A stretch of 64,000 nucleotides of DNA from Pegea sp. RAD2-039 (GCA_034620365.1 JAQGEQ010000281.1:310001-374000), one strand, 5' to 3'. Positions 32,400 to 45,293 are shown, counted from the first letter of the stretch. A program made the numbers and translations. The notes: generated by a model from the letters alone, not told the origin.

Positions 32400-35300
32400 G
32401 TGCTATTTAAAAATCAAAAACAAAAATTACTTTTCGAGTTTGATATTGCAGATTGTGAGTTGCGCAAGAATGTATCATCATCGCTCGAGCACCAGGCAGT
32501 CTGCATGTCATGTAGGTGTGATAACTGCTACTCTACAAAGAAAATTACACAAATTAATAGCTATATCCCCTTTTATACTAAAGAAGTTTTAATACAAATG
32601 AACAACAATATTTTAACTGAACAACCCCTAGTTAAAACAACTCTTTGTCGTAATTACAAGTACTCAAAAGTCATCTTGACATAATAAATGAAATTTACGA
32701 TAAGCAAATAAGAGTTGAGCAGATTTGAAAGATCAAGCATAGAAAAAAGATCTAGAAATACGACCTATTTGAAAAAATTAAGTAATCTGAAATCCTACGA
32801 AATCAAAACATCAAAGCAAGTCAACAAAATCAATATCAATTAAGATATAAATTGAAATGAGATGATATCATGAAAGAAAAGCTCAAGATCATTAGATGAT
32901 CATATCATGAAAGCCAGATTTGAAAAAGGCAAAGTTCAAATATGACAGAATTTCTTCATCAAAAATAGATCAGATGTTAAAGGGTACAAGTTGAAGGGAG
33001 GTATTAGATCAAATAAATAAGAATTGAAATATCAAAATTGATCCAAATATGTGTAAACAAGTTTAAGAAAATGAAGAAAATATGATTATAATAATACTTT
33101 CAAGATCAAAAAGATCACATTTGATAACTTCTATGATCAAAAGAATAAGGCAACAAGACGGTAAAGATGATTTCCAAAAAATAGATCAGAATTTAAAAGG
33201 GTAATTGTAAAAAAATAAGAAAAGTTTTAATTTCTGATAATTATCATGAACTTTAGATTTTTTTAGAAAGAAAAAACTTTAAAAGAAGGTGAAGAATCGA
33301 AGCTTAAACAAGTTTTAGATTAAGTGAAGTGAGTGATGAACTATACGAACACTAGGAGGTACGAGTAATTATTCATCTTGCAGCAACAAAGTAGTTTGTT
33401 GAAAGTCTGACAGTAATAAGGAATTAAGTACTTGTATCGTAGCAGGATTTTATTTTCTGCACCAATTACAATTGCAGCAGAAGAAAAGGATTGCTGCAGC
33501 TTTGTTATCTAACCTTGTACTAGCTGCAATCATTTACATAAGCACAGGATAATTTGGTAGAAAGTTTCAAATTTCACATTCAAATCCGGAAATGTTGACT
33601 CTAAAAAGTGCTATTTAAAAATCAAAAACAAAAATTACTTTTCGAGTTTGATATTGCAGATTGTGATTTGCGCAAGAATGTATCATCATCGCTCGAGCAC
33701 CAGGCCTTCTGCATGTCATGTAGGTGTGATAACTGCTACTCTACAAAGAAAATTACACAAATTAATAGCTATATCCCCTTTTATACTAAAGAAGTTTTAA
33801 TACAAATGAACAACAATATTTTAACTGAACAACCCCTATTTAAAACAACTCTTTGTCGTAATTACAAGTACTCAAAAGTCATCTTGACATAATAAATGAA
33901 ATTTACGATAAGCAAATAAGAGTTGAGCAGATTTGAAAGATCAAGCATAGAAAAAAGATCTAGAAATACGACCTATTTGAAAAAATTAAGTAATCTGAAA
34001 TCCTACGAAATCAAAACATCAAAGCAAGTCAACAAAATCAATATCAATTAAGATATAAATTGAAATGAGATGATATAATGAAAGAAAAGCTCAAGATCAT
34101 TAGATGATCATATCATGAAAGCCAGATTTGAAAAAGGCAAAGTTCAAATATGACAGAATTTCTTCATCAAAAATAGATTAGATGTTAGAGGGTACAAGTT
34201 GAAGTGAGGTATTAGATCAAATAAATACGAGTTGAAATATCAAAATTGATCCAAATATGTGTAAAAAAGTTTAAAAAAAGAAGAAAATATGATTATAATA
34301 AGACTTTCAAGATCAAAAAGATCACATTTGATAACTTCTACGATCAAAAGAATAAGGCAACAAGACGGTAAAGATGATTTCCAAAAAATAGATCAGAATT
34401 TAAAAGGGTAATTGTAAAATATTAAGAAAAGTTTTAATTTCTGATAATTATCATGACCTTTAGATTTTTTTGGAAAGAAAAAACTTTAAAAGAAGGTGAA
34501 GAATCGAAGCTTAAACAAGTTTTAGATTAAGTGAAGTGAGTGATGAACTATACGAACACTAGGAGGTACGAGTAATTATTCATCTTGCAGCAACAAAGTA
34601 GTTTGTTGAAAGTCTGACAGTAATAAGGAATTGAGTACTTGTATCGTAGCAGGATTTTATTTTCTGCACCAATTACAATTGCAGCAGAAGAAAAGGATTG
34701 CTGCAGCTTTGTTATCTAACCTTGTACTAGCTGCAATCATTTACATAAGCACAGGATAATTTGGTAGAAAGTTTCAAATTTCACATTCAAATCCGGAAAT
34801 GTTGACTCTAAAAAGTGCTATTTAAAAATCAAAAACAAAAATTACTTTTCGAGTTTGATATTGCAGATTGTGAGTTGCGCAAGAATGTATCATCATCGCT
34901 CGAGCACCAGGCAGTCTGCATGTCATGTAGGTGTGATAACTGCTACTCTACAAAGAAAGTTACACAAATTAATAGCTATATCCCCTTTTATACTAAAGAA
35001 GTTTTAATACAAATGAACAACAATAATTTAACTGAACAACCTCTATTTAAAACAACTCTCTGTCGTAATTACAAGTACTCAAAAGTCATCTTGACATAAT
35101 AAATGAAATTTACGATAAGCAAATAAGAGTTGAGCAGATTTGAAAGATCAAGCATAGAAAAAAGATCTAGAAATACGACCTATTTGAAAAAATTAAGTAA
35201 TCTGAAATCCTACGAAATCAAAACATCAAAGCAAGTCAACAAAATCAATATCAATTAAGATATAAATTGAAATGAGATGATATAATGAAAGAAAAGCTCA

Positions 35301-37516
35301 AGATCATTAGATGATCATATCATGAAAGCCAGATTTGAAAAAGGCAAAGTTCAAATATGACAGAATTTCTTCATCAAAAATAGATCAGATGTTAGAGGGT
35401 ACAAGTTGAAGTGAGGTATTAGATCAAATAAATAAGAGTTGAAATATCAAAATTGATCCAAATATGTGTAAAAAAGTTTAAAAAAAGAAGAAAATATGAT
35501 TATAATAAGACTTTCAAGATCAAAAAGATCACATTTGATAACTTGTACGATCAAAAGATTAAGGCAACAAGATGGTAAAGATGATTTCCAAAAAATAGAT
35601 CAGAATTTAAAAGGGTAATTGTAAAAAAATAAGAAAAGTTTTAATTTCTGATAATTATCATGACCTTTAGATTTTTTTGGAAAGAAAAAACTTTAAAAGA
35701 AGGTGAAGAATCGAAGCTTAAACAATTTTTAGATTAAGTGAAGTGAGTGATGAACTATACGAACACTAGGAGGTACGAGTAATTATTCATCTTGCAGCAA
35801 CAAAGTAGTTTGTTGAAAGTCTGACAGTAATAAGGAATTGAGTACTTGTATCGTAGCAGGATATTATTTTCTGCACCAATTACAATTGCAGCAGAAGAAA
35901 AGGATTGCTGCAGCTTTGTTATCTAACCTTGTACTAGCTGCAATCATTTACATAAGCACAGGATAATTTGGTAGAAAGTTTCAAATTTCACATTCAAATC
36001 CGGAAATGTTGACTCTAAAAAGTGCTATTTAAAAATCAAAAACAAAAATTACTTTTCGAGTTTGATATTGCAGATTGTGAGTTGCGCAAGAATGTATCAT
36101 CATCGCTCGAGCACCAGGCAGTCTGCATGTCATGTAGGTGTGATAGCTGCTACTCTACAAAGAAAATTACACAAATTAATAGCTATATCCCCTTTTATAC
36201 TAATGAAGTTTTAATGCAAATGAACAACAATATTTTAACTGAACAACCCCTATTTAAAACAACTCTTTGTCGTAGTTACAAGTACTCAAAAGTCATCTTG
36301 ACATAATAAATGAATTTTACGATAAGCAAATAAGAGTTGAGCAGATTTGAAAGATCAAGCATAGAAAAAAGATCTAGAAATACGACCTATTTGAAAAAAT
36401 TAAGTAATCTGAAATCCTGCGAAATCAAAACATCAAAGCAAGTCAACAAAATCAATATCAATTAAGATATAAATTGAAATGAGATGATATCATGAAAGAA
36501 AAGCTCATGATCATTCGATGATCATATCATGAAAGCCAGATTTGAAAAAGGCAAATATCAAATATGACAGAATTTCTTCATCAAAAATAGATCAGATGTT
36601 AGAGGGTACAAGTTGAAGGGAGGTAGTATTAGATCAAATAAATAAGAGTTGAAATATCAAAATTGATCCAAATATGTGTAAAAAAGTTTAAAAAAAGAAG
36701 AAAATATGATTATAATAAGACTTTCAAGATCAAAAAGATCACATTTGATAACTTGTACAATCAAAAGATTAAGGCAACAAGATGGTAAAGATGATTTCCA
36801 AAAAATAGATCAGAATTTAAAAGGGTAATTGTAAAAAAATAAGAAAAGTTTTAATTTCTGATAATTATCATGACCTTTAGATTTTTTTGGAAAGAAAAAA
36901 CTTTAAAAGAAGGTGAAGAATCGAAGCTTAAACAAGTTTTAGATTAAGTGAAGTGAGTGATGAACTATACGAACACTAGGAGGTACGAGTAATTATTCAT
37001 CTTGCAGCAACAAAGTAGTTTGTTGAAAGTCTGACAGTAATAAGGAATTGAGTACTTTTATCGTAGCAGGATTTTATTTTCGGCACCAATTACAATTGCA
37101 GCAGAAGAAAAGGATTGCTGCAGCTTTGTTATCTAACCTTGTACTAGCTGCAATCATTTACATAAGCACATGATAATTTGGTAGAAAGTTTCAAATTTCA
37201 CATTCAAATCCGGAAATGTTGACTCTAAAAAGTGCTAATTAATAGTCAAAAACAAAAATTACTTTTCGAGTTTGATATTGCAGATTGTGATTTGCGTAAG
37301 AATGTATCATCATCGCTCGAGCACCAGGCCTTCTGCATGTCATGTAGGTGTGATAACTACTACTCTACAGAGAAAATTACACAAATTAATAGCTATATCC
37401 CCTTTTATACTAATGAAGTTTTAATACAAATGAATAACAATATTTTAACTGAACAACCCCTATTTAAAACAACTCTTTGTCGTAATTACAAGTACTCAAA
37501 AGTCATCTATACATAA
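32400..37516 (+). other. Five 94-codon open frames in central monomers
   Basis: The frames lie at 32,400-32,684, 33,608-33,892, 34,815-35,099, 36,022-36,306 and 37,232-37,516. Each starts at GTG, with an in-frame stop just upstream and no Met until MSCRCDN in the middle. The products would contain a CMSCRCDNCYS cysteine cluster. All five are near-identical because the monomers are, so an open frame is not independent evidence of coding. I regard them as probably non-genic. Confidence 0.5.
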
Positions 37517-38759
37517 TAAATGAAATTTACGATAAGCAAATAAGAGTTGAGCAGATTTGAAAGATCAAGCATAGAAAAAAGATCTAGAAATACGACCTAT
37601 TTGAAAAAATTAAGTAATCTGAAAACCTACGAAATCAAAACATCAAAGCAAGTCAACAAAATCAATATCAATTAAGATATAAATTGAAATGAGATGATAT
37701 AATGAAAGAAATGCTCAAGATCATTAGATGATCATATCATGAAAGCCAGATTTGAAAAAGGCAAAGTTCAAATATGACAGAATTTCTTCATCAAAAATAG
37801 ATTAGATGTTAAAGGGTACAAGTTGAAGGGAGGTATTAGATCAAATAAATAAGAGTTGAAATATCAAAATTGATCCAAATATGTGTAAAAAAGTTTAAAA
37901 AAAGAAGAAAATATGATTATAATAAGACTTTCAAGATCAAAAAGATCACATTTGATAACTTGTACGATCAAAAGATTAAGGCAACAAGATGGTAAAGATG
38001 ATTTCCAAAAAATAGATCAGAATTTAAAAGGGTAATTGTAAAAAAATAAGAAAAGTTTTAATTTCTGATAATTTTCATTACCTTTAGATATTTTTGGAAA
38101 GAAAAAACTTTAAAAAAAGGTGAAGAATCGAAGCTTAAACAAGTTTTAGATTAAGTGAAGTGAGTGATGAACTATACGATCACTAGGAGGTACGAGTAAT
38201 TATTCATCTTGCAGCAACAAAGTAGTTTGTTGAAAGTCTGACAGTAATAAGGAATTAAGTACTTGTATCGTAGCAGGATTTTATTTTATGCACCAATTAC
38301 AATTGCAGCAGAAGAAAAGGATTGCTGCAGCTTTGTTATCTAACCATGTACTAGCTGCAATCATTTACATAAGCACAGGATACTTTGGTAGAAAGGTTCA
38401 AATTTCACATTCAAATCAGGATATGTTGTCTCTAAAAAGTGCTATTTAAAAATAAAAAACAAAAATTACTTTTCGAGTTTGATATTGTAGCATGTGATTT
38501 CCGCAATAATGTATCAACTCTTGTTCGTGCACCAGGCCTTCTGTATGTCATGTAAGTGAGATAACTGCTACTCTGTAAAGAAAATTACAAAAATTAAGAG
38601 TAAAATCCCATTTTATCGTAAATTAAAATATCATTACAAAAGAACAACAATCTTCCAAGTAAACAGCTGCTATTTAAGACATTTTTCTGTCGTAAATACA
38701 TTCACTCAATTGTCATCTTGACATTATCAATGAAAATTAGGATACAAATGTACTAACTA

Positions 38760-39240
38760 AAAAGATTAAGCTTAGAAATTACCAGTGAGGCAAGCTTAAA
38801 AACAAAATCTAATAAATAATTTTTTTATAAACATCGCAATCTTAAGAAAATTAACTTATTTAAACAGACATTAATAACAGCTGGTAGATATAAACTAGAA
38901 AAACATTTTCGCTAAAAAATAAAACTTTTGTAGCTATTTGGAAATTGTATGATAGTAATATTAAGGAAACTCTTAGAAAATCAAAATTAATTTTTGTAAT
39001 TAATAAAAAAATTGATATTCTTAACAGAAAGAAAGGGTCATGGGATTATTATAATCGATATATATCTAGCAGAGATAAAAAACTTAAAGAAATTCATCTT
39101 CAGAAAAAGATCTGTTTTTAGGGGATAAAAGTTGAAATGTGAAAGTAATTCCTTTGTCAAAAAGAGATCAGAATAAAATTAGACATATTCAAGAGGCAAA
39201 AATTTGTGTAAAAACATATTTGAAAGGACGAAAAAAGATC
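38760..39240 (+). repeat. Decayed right edge of the satellite array
   Basis: Fragments of monomer landmarks persist ('agattaagcttagaaa', 'ccagtgaggcaagc', 'ggggataaaagttgaaatg') with many substitutions and gaps. 38,760-38,830 is closer to the isolated copy at 21,270-21,320 than to the array centre. Confidence 0.55.
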
Positions 39241-39242
39241 AC

Positions 39243-39297
39243 AATTAATTAAAATTAATTAAAATATGTTAATTAAATTAATTAAAAAACTAAAGTA
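39243..39297. repeat. Low-complexity ATTA/TTAATT repeat
   Basis: Repeated ttaattaaaa units over about 55 bases; simple sequence. Confidence 0.8.
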
Positions 39298-39299
39298 AT

Positions 39300-41080
39300 A
39301 AGCAAAAAATATTTACCTACTAATTAAGTTTACGTTTCCTAGATTTGGGATTGATAAAGATTACATTTAAAGTTTTTAACTTAATTGTTTTTAGCTATTA
39401 ATTAAACTTAAAAATTGAATCTCAACATTCGCTTTCATCTATCATTTCTTAAACCATCTCAAAATTTTGGTCAAATCATTATCTAAATAATTAAAATATA
39501 TACATTGATAAAATCATTATTTGATTAATTATTTATAAAATTACAACTTATAACTTGAAGTATAAAATAGCTTAAACATAAAACGCATTTTGATTTATTG
39601 AAGAACTTAGCGGAATCTGAAAAACAAAATAGTTATTTCAGAGCTTGAGTAAAACTCCATTATCAAGCCAAAGATTTATTCAAATTCTTATGACTTTTTT
39701 TTGAAGGGCATCATCTTAACAAAAAAACTAAGTACTTAATTAATTTTTAATATAATTTCAAATCATATTTTAAATGTTTATAATATAAAAATAAGTTTAA
39801 AAACTGAACAAATAAGATTAAATCATAATATTTTTAAAAATATAAAGAAAAATAGTCCTGTTTTCCAAGATATAAAATTTTTATATGAAAACTTATCAAC
39901 AGTTATATTTATTTTTCTTGGAAATATTTAAACATATATATTAAAAATAAAAATTACAATTGAAAAAAAAAATTCAAAAAACATGATTTAATTCTATGAA
40001 GTAATATAAAACATCTGAATACTTTTTTCTTAGGAAATAAACTCTGTTATTTATATCTGAAGATTATGATAAAAGATATAATTTTGTTACATACTTTAAA
40101 AATATAATAACAAAATTTCCACAAGAATATATTTTTAGCTGGTTATAATTAATAAACTTTTAATAATTTATAGATAATGCCTAAACTTGGTAACAAACTT
40201 ATATATTTTTGCAACAAATATTGGCAACTTAAAAAATTAACAAGAAAAGATAAAAAAAAAATATCCAAAATATTATTATGTTGTAGTCAATTTTTTAAGT
40301 TTATAAAGGTTGAAACAAACATTAAAAAAATTTTAAAAAAATATAATAATGACAATATCTATTTTTTAAGTTGTCCTGCATAAAATATAAAGCGAAGTTA
40401 TGTATAATGATAAATAATAATATATATTAAAACATACATGTTCAACATTCAGTATTCAGAAGATATTTACAAAATGTGAATCGCCCAAAAGGGGCTTTCC
40501 TCAGTTTTCATTAATATTCTAAAATAAGAAGTTTGTTCGATTTTGTTTATCTTTAATGTATAAATTGATTCCAAACATTCTAATTAAAGTTTTCTCTAAA
40601 TTTTCATTACTCCTCAACAGAATCTATAGTAGCTCTTTAATCTAAGGTTCATAATATAAAGAAGCATTGTATATTCATCATTAAATTTAATTAAGATTAT
40701 ATGACGCTGTATAAATCGAAATTAATATATTAGAAATCAGTTAGATGAATTTTAGACAACTATTGTTTCCTTCTTCTGGCAAAAGTGATTTTACTTCGAA
40801 ACAAATATCAAATTAGCATGTAATTAACTATTGAGGTCCTAAACTAATCAATAATAATCAAACAAAATATATTCTTAATAAAAAGTATTCATGTTCGTCA
40901 TTTTCTAAAACAAAATAAAAATACTCAAGAAAAATAATATTTATCATTTAAGATTTTTTATTTCTGTCAACGATCTACAAAATAAACAAGAAAACATAAC
41001 TTAATAGTTTACGCAACTAATTTAATCGCTTGCAAACGTCATCAGATATAGAAAACTAAAATATTTGAGTGTGGGGAGAC
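39300..41080. other. A+T-rich stretch, no supported gene
   Basis: A 68-codon Lys-rich frame at 40,177-40,383 has an ATG but its composition matches the local A+T bias and it has no domain signal. I give it no weight. Confidence 0.4.
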
Positions 41081-41103
41081 GTTGACAGTTTTTTTCTTTG
41101 CGA
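41081..41103 (-). other. Possible polypurine tract after the retroelement ORF
   Basis: On the minus strand the stop is followed by CGCAAAGAAAAAAAC and then TGTCAACG. This arrangement could be a polypurine tract and the first bases of a long terminal repeat. No matching second repeat was found upstream, so this is weak. Confidence 0.25.
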
Positions 41104-41946
41104 TCAGGTGCTGTGGTCATTCCGTCTGTAAATCTTGCATCTCTTAACTCCTGGCTTGTTGTAATCCCTTAGACATCGAACAGCGAACGGCGTCATAACA
41201 GGTTTAGCTCGCTGAGATGCTGACCCACGTTTTTTAGATGTTTTCGTACTACACGGAATTGTTGGAACAGCATCGGTTGAAATCAGTTTGTCGCTACCAT
41301 TATCTTTATCTTTTGTCCCAACATCTTCAAGTTTAACCGTATTAATCTTATCCTCTACTTTGATTGCATTAGCAGTATTAGACTGAGGACGTTTGTTGTC
41401 CACAGTGGTTGGCTGCGCATCGCCTGAAGCCGGTACATGGCTACTTCCAACCGAAATTGAAGCTAGTGGGGCATCCCCTAAACAGCATCTGTTTCGCTTT
41501 ATCAAATGTCCAGAACTATCAACCTTCACCATGTACTGTTTAAGTGGGAGCACTTCCATTATAACCCCAGTTTCGCCCCATTTCTTAGGGTTTTCGCCGT
41601 TCTGATACAGAACCAAGCACTTGTCCCCAATTCTGAATGATGGGAAATGTTGATGACATTTCATCTTTTGCTTGGTGTAGCTGATTCTACTAGCACATTT
41701 ACATTCCCATTCAAAAGGTATAGTTTCTACTTTGCTTCTGACTGTGACAAGACTTTTACACTCTTTTTTGATGGCTATAGTCTTTTTCAACTGATCGATG
41801 CCAACATCAATAGAGGTTTGCTTGGATTGCTCCGTGGATACCTGATGTTGAATTGAATGGATTTCAATCATACCAAATGCTACTGTTATGGGTAAGTTAG
41901 TTGTTAAATACTGACAGCCCTTTATTGGGCATTTTAGAATAACCAT
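41104..41946 (-). CDS. Retroelement-derived ORF: Gag-type zinc finger plus integrase C-terminal module, 280 aa
   Basis: An ATG-started ORF without internal stops. Residues 5-30 (CPIKGCQYLTTNLP, then HSIQH) match the C-x4-C-x-n-H-x3-H finger at the start of Gag-like proteins of animal Ty3/gypsy-type elements. Residues about 100-155 (FRIGDKCLVL, NPKKWGETGVIMEVL, YMVKVDSSGHL) match the module at the integrase C-terminus. Near the end, MTPFAVRCLRDY resembles the tail of such Pol proteins. Protease, reverse transcriptase, RNase H and the integrase catalytic core are absent. The middle is a Ser/Thr/Lys-rich linker. It is either an internally deleted element that kept its frame or a co-opted host gene. 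No flanking long terminal repeats are evident. Confidence 0.75.
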   Translation of the reverse strand: MVILKCPIKGCQYLTTNLPITVAFGMIEIHSIQHQVSTEQSKQTSIDVGIDQLKKTIAIKKECKSLVTVRSKVETIPFEWECKCASRISYTKQKMKCHQHFPSFRIGDKCLVLYQNGENPKKWGETGVIMEVLPLKQYMVKVDSSGHLIKRNRCCLGDAPLASISVGSSHVPASGDAQPTTVDNKRPQSNTANAIKVEDKINTVKLEDVGTKDKDNGSDKLISTDAVPTIPCSTKTSKKRGSASQRAKPVMTPFAVRCLRDYNKPGVKRCKIYRRNDHST

Positions 41947-41949
41947 GAT

Positions 41950-44100
41950 TAGCTTGAACTATGATTATTCAAGTTTATAGATGAATACAATTTTAGCTAA
42001 TTATAAATTATATTTTATTATAGGAGTGTACAGCCTGAAAATAAAAAAAAAACATATTAATAACCATAACTTTTACAAAAATAACCCAATAAAATTTTAT
42101 TTGAAAGATTTCACACTTATGTCATGGTACTTTAAAAAGACAGCTTATCACTAACTTTAATCAACCATGGGTTAATCCTTGAATACAACTCATGTACTCT
42201 TTTAGTATCATCTAGAGATAATTCTGTTTAACTTATACAACAGAAAAATAATGTAAATTCACATTTATAATATATCAACAAACTTCACATAGTATTTATA
42301 AGTATAAAAAAAAAACAAATATACTTTCTGTATAAGCAACACAAACAAATTAAAACAAATATTTTTAAAGTTTTTAGAAGTGTATCTACTAAGTCAGGTA
42401 ACTCAAAGTTTTATGACTGAATTTAATTAATTTTTATTGAATTTAAAGAGCAATTATAAGTCACTAATTTATAAACTATAAATAAATGTAAATCACAATA
42501 ATAAAGACTACAAAAATAGAATTTCAAGCAATTTGAATTACCATTTTTTATTACCAAAATTATTTATAAATTAAATTTATCATTAAATTTGTTAACTAAT
42601 TTCTATTACTATAGACTTATCTCAAATGAACCAACTTTAGAAATTTATTTAGAGCCTTCATGCTGAAAATTAGCCTGAATAATAATAAGCACTGAATAAC
42701 TTCAATAACATCCAGTAAAACTGAATTGTTTTTAATAGGGTATCAAAGGTTAATAATCATCATAACATCAGATATTTTAAACTTTAGCATAACCTGTAAC
42801 CATGCATTAAATAACATAAAAATAGCCACAACAGGTGATTAAAAACATCTAAAAGATATAAGACTAGATTTTGATTTATATAATTCATTAAAAAGGTGAT
42901 ATAAAGATATAACATAACTAAACTATTAGTCAACGTTGGGAAAGACTACTTAAGAAATAATTAGGATTTCACCTAAATTACATAAAACAAATTTAAAATT
43001 AGCAGTAGAGACAAACCATAAAAAATTAAACATATTTTGTATGGCTGCAAATCCTATTCAAGGACCAGGCAATCAAACAAAAAATGTTTGGATTATTTGT
43101 TTCAAGATAAATAGTATCAATTATAAAAGAAATTTATTTAATAATTTTTCTTAAATTTTTTAAAATAGATTTTATATAAATTAACTTTAAAAATATCTGA
43201 GAGCAGAACTAACTTTCAACTGAAATTTTAAAAATTCAAAGTATTTAGAAATCTCCAAAATTTATTAAAATGATAAATATATCCTACATTTATAGAAGTT
43301 AGCTGAAAAAATATTAAGTGTTTACAAATCTTTTTTAAACTGACAATAAGATATTTATAGTTGAAGTACAAATTATATGAGTTTTGGTTTATACATATTT
43401 CCATTCTTATTGATAAATACATAGATTTAAAATCATTTTGAAATATATTAATGTAGTGTAACACATTTTAATATCTACTTAGCTCTTAAGAAAAGCAAAA
43501 TAACTAAAGGTATTATTTAAATTAAAATAATTAATATTATTAATTTAAAATCTTTGTTTGATGCCACAAAGTAAACAAAAAACATCATTTTAAACAAATA
43601 AATGAAAAAAGCTCACAGATACTATAAAAACAACAACAACAGCTCGAGGCTACATAACATAAACTGTCAGTGTCATGGTTTTTTTCATATTTATTTAAAA
43701 CTCGACATTCAAAATGTCAAAAATTCAAATTTCAAAATAGAAAGCATTTTATTAATATAAAAATATTTTGTAGAAAATGCTTGAAGGTTAACAAAAACTT
43801 ATATCTTGAAATATACTCTCATGTAGAATATTACTTTATTACTATTTTAATTTCATGTACAAGATTTTTATATTCTATTGAATACAGCTTAGATGCAACT
43901 ATTTCGACTAAATAATTTGTATATTACTTGTGATAATTATTCTATTTGGTTAAGAAATCGATTCAAACTGTTTTGGTTTTGTTACACTAAAAATCTTCGA
44001 CAAAATAAAATTTTTGAGTAGTAGTTGTTTAGTTATTTATACTTATTTAGATGAAAGTAAGGACTATAGTGGACCCAAAAAACGAAACCAATAACCTACG
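41950..44100. other. A+T-rich stretch, no supported gene
   Basis: Frames at 43,228-43,464 and 43,670-43,915 match the local base bias and lack domain or splice support. Confidence 0.4.
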
Positions 44101-44155
44101 TTACAGTATACGGAGGTTTAAGTTAATTTCTGAATAATAATCCTCATTAACAGAA

Positions 44156-44315
44156 GCTTGCAACGCCGATTGTCAACCCTGCAAAAAAATTGGCTCTGAT
44201 GAGGATCTGGCAATGGAATGTATTAAATGCATCTCCTAGTTGCATTTCCGTTATACCAATGTAAACGAGAAAATTTATGAAATATTTTTTACTAAGTAGA
44301 TAAAGCAAACAGAGT
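44156..44315 (+). pseudogene. PHD-finger-like remnant
   Basis: After an acceptor-like TTAACAG, the frame reads ACNADCQPCKK, then LAMECIKCIS, a TAG, and LHFRYTN. The pattern C-x3-C-x2-C...C-x2-C-x-x-(W to stop)-x-H-x2-(C to Y) fits a PHD or related zinc finger in which TGG became TAG and TGT became TAT. PHD-like fingers occur in ORF1 of some CR1-type LINEs, and a LINE pol remnant follows at 44,650, so it may be that element's ORF1. A host chromatin gene is the alternative. Confidence 0.45.
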
Positions 44316-44649
44316 GTAAATAGTTTTTCTTTAAATGTTAAACCATTGACTTAACACCTTCCTTATTTAATTCAAGCTTTTCGAAAAATTTAAAAAATGC
44401 TTTACACATTGTAGAAAACTAGTCTATGAGCTGGAAGCCCAGAAAATCCACATTTATGACTTTTTCTTATCCACAAAATGCACGTTCCTTAAATTGATAT
44501 TCCTTCAATACATTTATTTTCCTAGACTTTAGCATTACCTAACATCTGAGTTAAAATGGTACAGTTTCGTTTCCAAATTTTGGCGAAATCCATCATCTTT
44601 GTCTACCTTATAATAATAAGAACCAATACTTCCTTATCAATATCTTTTA

Positions 44650-45060
44650 ATTGTATGCATGTCCAATATTTGAATTCAATGTCAGTGCATGGATAGTAAA
44701 TCAAGTTGGTGATATCTAAAATATCTAATCTGTTCAGGCAACATTTGCAAAATTGGTAATGTATGAAACTTAAAATTAAATAAGATAGTTATGAGTATCG
44801 TCTAAAATTAAAGTCGTCGAAATACTTTATAAATTCGATTTAATTTTTATTCTCTATATTCTTCACAATTTAGTTAACCTTAAATTCGATACTGTTTTCT
44901 CTATCAGTCCTTCCGTCAAATTATAACAACTGAGACGACACATATCACTTCTAAACTAGCCTAATTCACCTGGTACTTTAACCACAACAATGTTTTTCTT
45001 GTAACGCGGAACCAGCTACCATAAGACATTGTAGTTCAAGCAGAAGTTAAACCGTTTTAA
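44650..45060 (+). mobile_element. Non-LTR retrotransposon remnant, pol 3' part
   Basis: Plus-strand FEFNVSAWIVNQVGDI (from about 44,669) matches RLEYNVSAWILKQLSDI of the remnant at 11,710 on the other strand. QLRRHISLLN (about 44,928) and RNQLP-stop-DIVV (about 45,005) follow in the same order. Many stops and frameshifts are present. It lies between the PHD-like remnant and the convergent nine-exon gene. Confidence 0.65.
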
Positions 45061-45287
45061 TATTACCAACATTGTCATCTATAAACTACTTTTTTTCTCT
45101 TCATTAATTTTATTTAATCCTTACTAATTTCCGTTAGGAGTTACTCAGCGACTCTCTTCAATATTTGTATACAAAACTACTTCTTTTGACAACAATATAA
45201 CTACCAGTAAATTTGTTCAAAATCTCAACGTTTATATCAATGTAAACTTTGAACCAAGAAGTTGATAATACTTTTATCTTTTCCAAC

Positions 45288-45293
45288 TTTATT
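45288..45293 (-). other. Poly(A) signal of the nine-exon gene
   Basis: AATAAA on the minus strand about 75 bases beyond the stop codon at 45,367. Confidence 0.55.

Larger units (their letters stand above)
29734..38759 (+). repeat. Tandem satellite array, period about 1207 bases
   Basis: The landmark agtgagtgatgaac (agtaagc or agtgagc in the first two) recurs at 29,734, 30,911, 32,120, 33,329, 34,535, 35,742, 36,952 and 38,159. Spacings are 1177, 1209, 1209, 1206, 1207, 1210 and 1207. Monomers from 32,120 to 38,159 are nearly identical, 30,911-32,119 is moderately diverged, 29,734-30,910 is strongly diverged, and the last monomer decays after about 38,600. Each central monomer holds a GCAGCA...TGCTGC hairpin-capable pair and a 94-codon frame starting with GTG, not ATG. 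The gradient fits unequal exchange with homogenisation strongest at the centre. Confidence 0.95.

Noticed and set aside
29734..38759. CRISPR-like array
   Set aside because: The whole 1.2-kb unit repeats with no short repeat and unique spacer structure, and the genome is eukaryotic.
40177..40383. 68-codon Lys/Asn/Ile-rich frame
   Set aside because: Composition matches the A+T bias; there is no splice or domain support.
41393..41856. Two plus-strand frames inside the retroelement ORF
   Set aside because: Shadows of the 280-codon minus-strand ORF, with no domain or start support.
43670..43915. 81-codon frame
   Set aside because: It starts with GTG, has no ATG near its start and has the base composition of the surrounding spacer.
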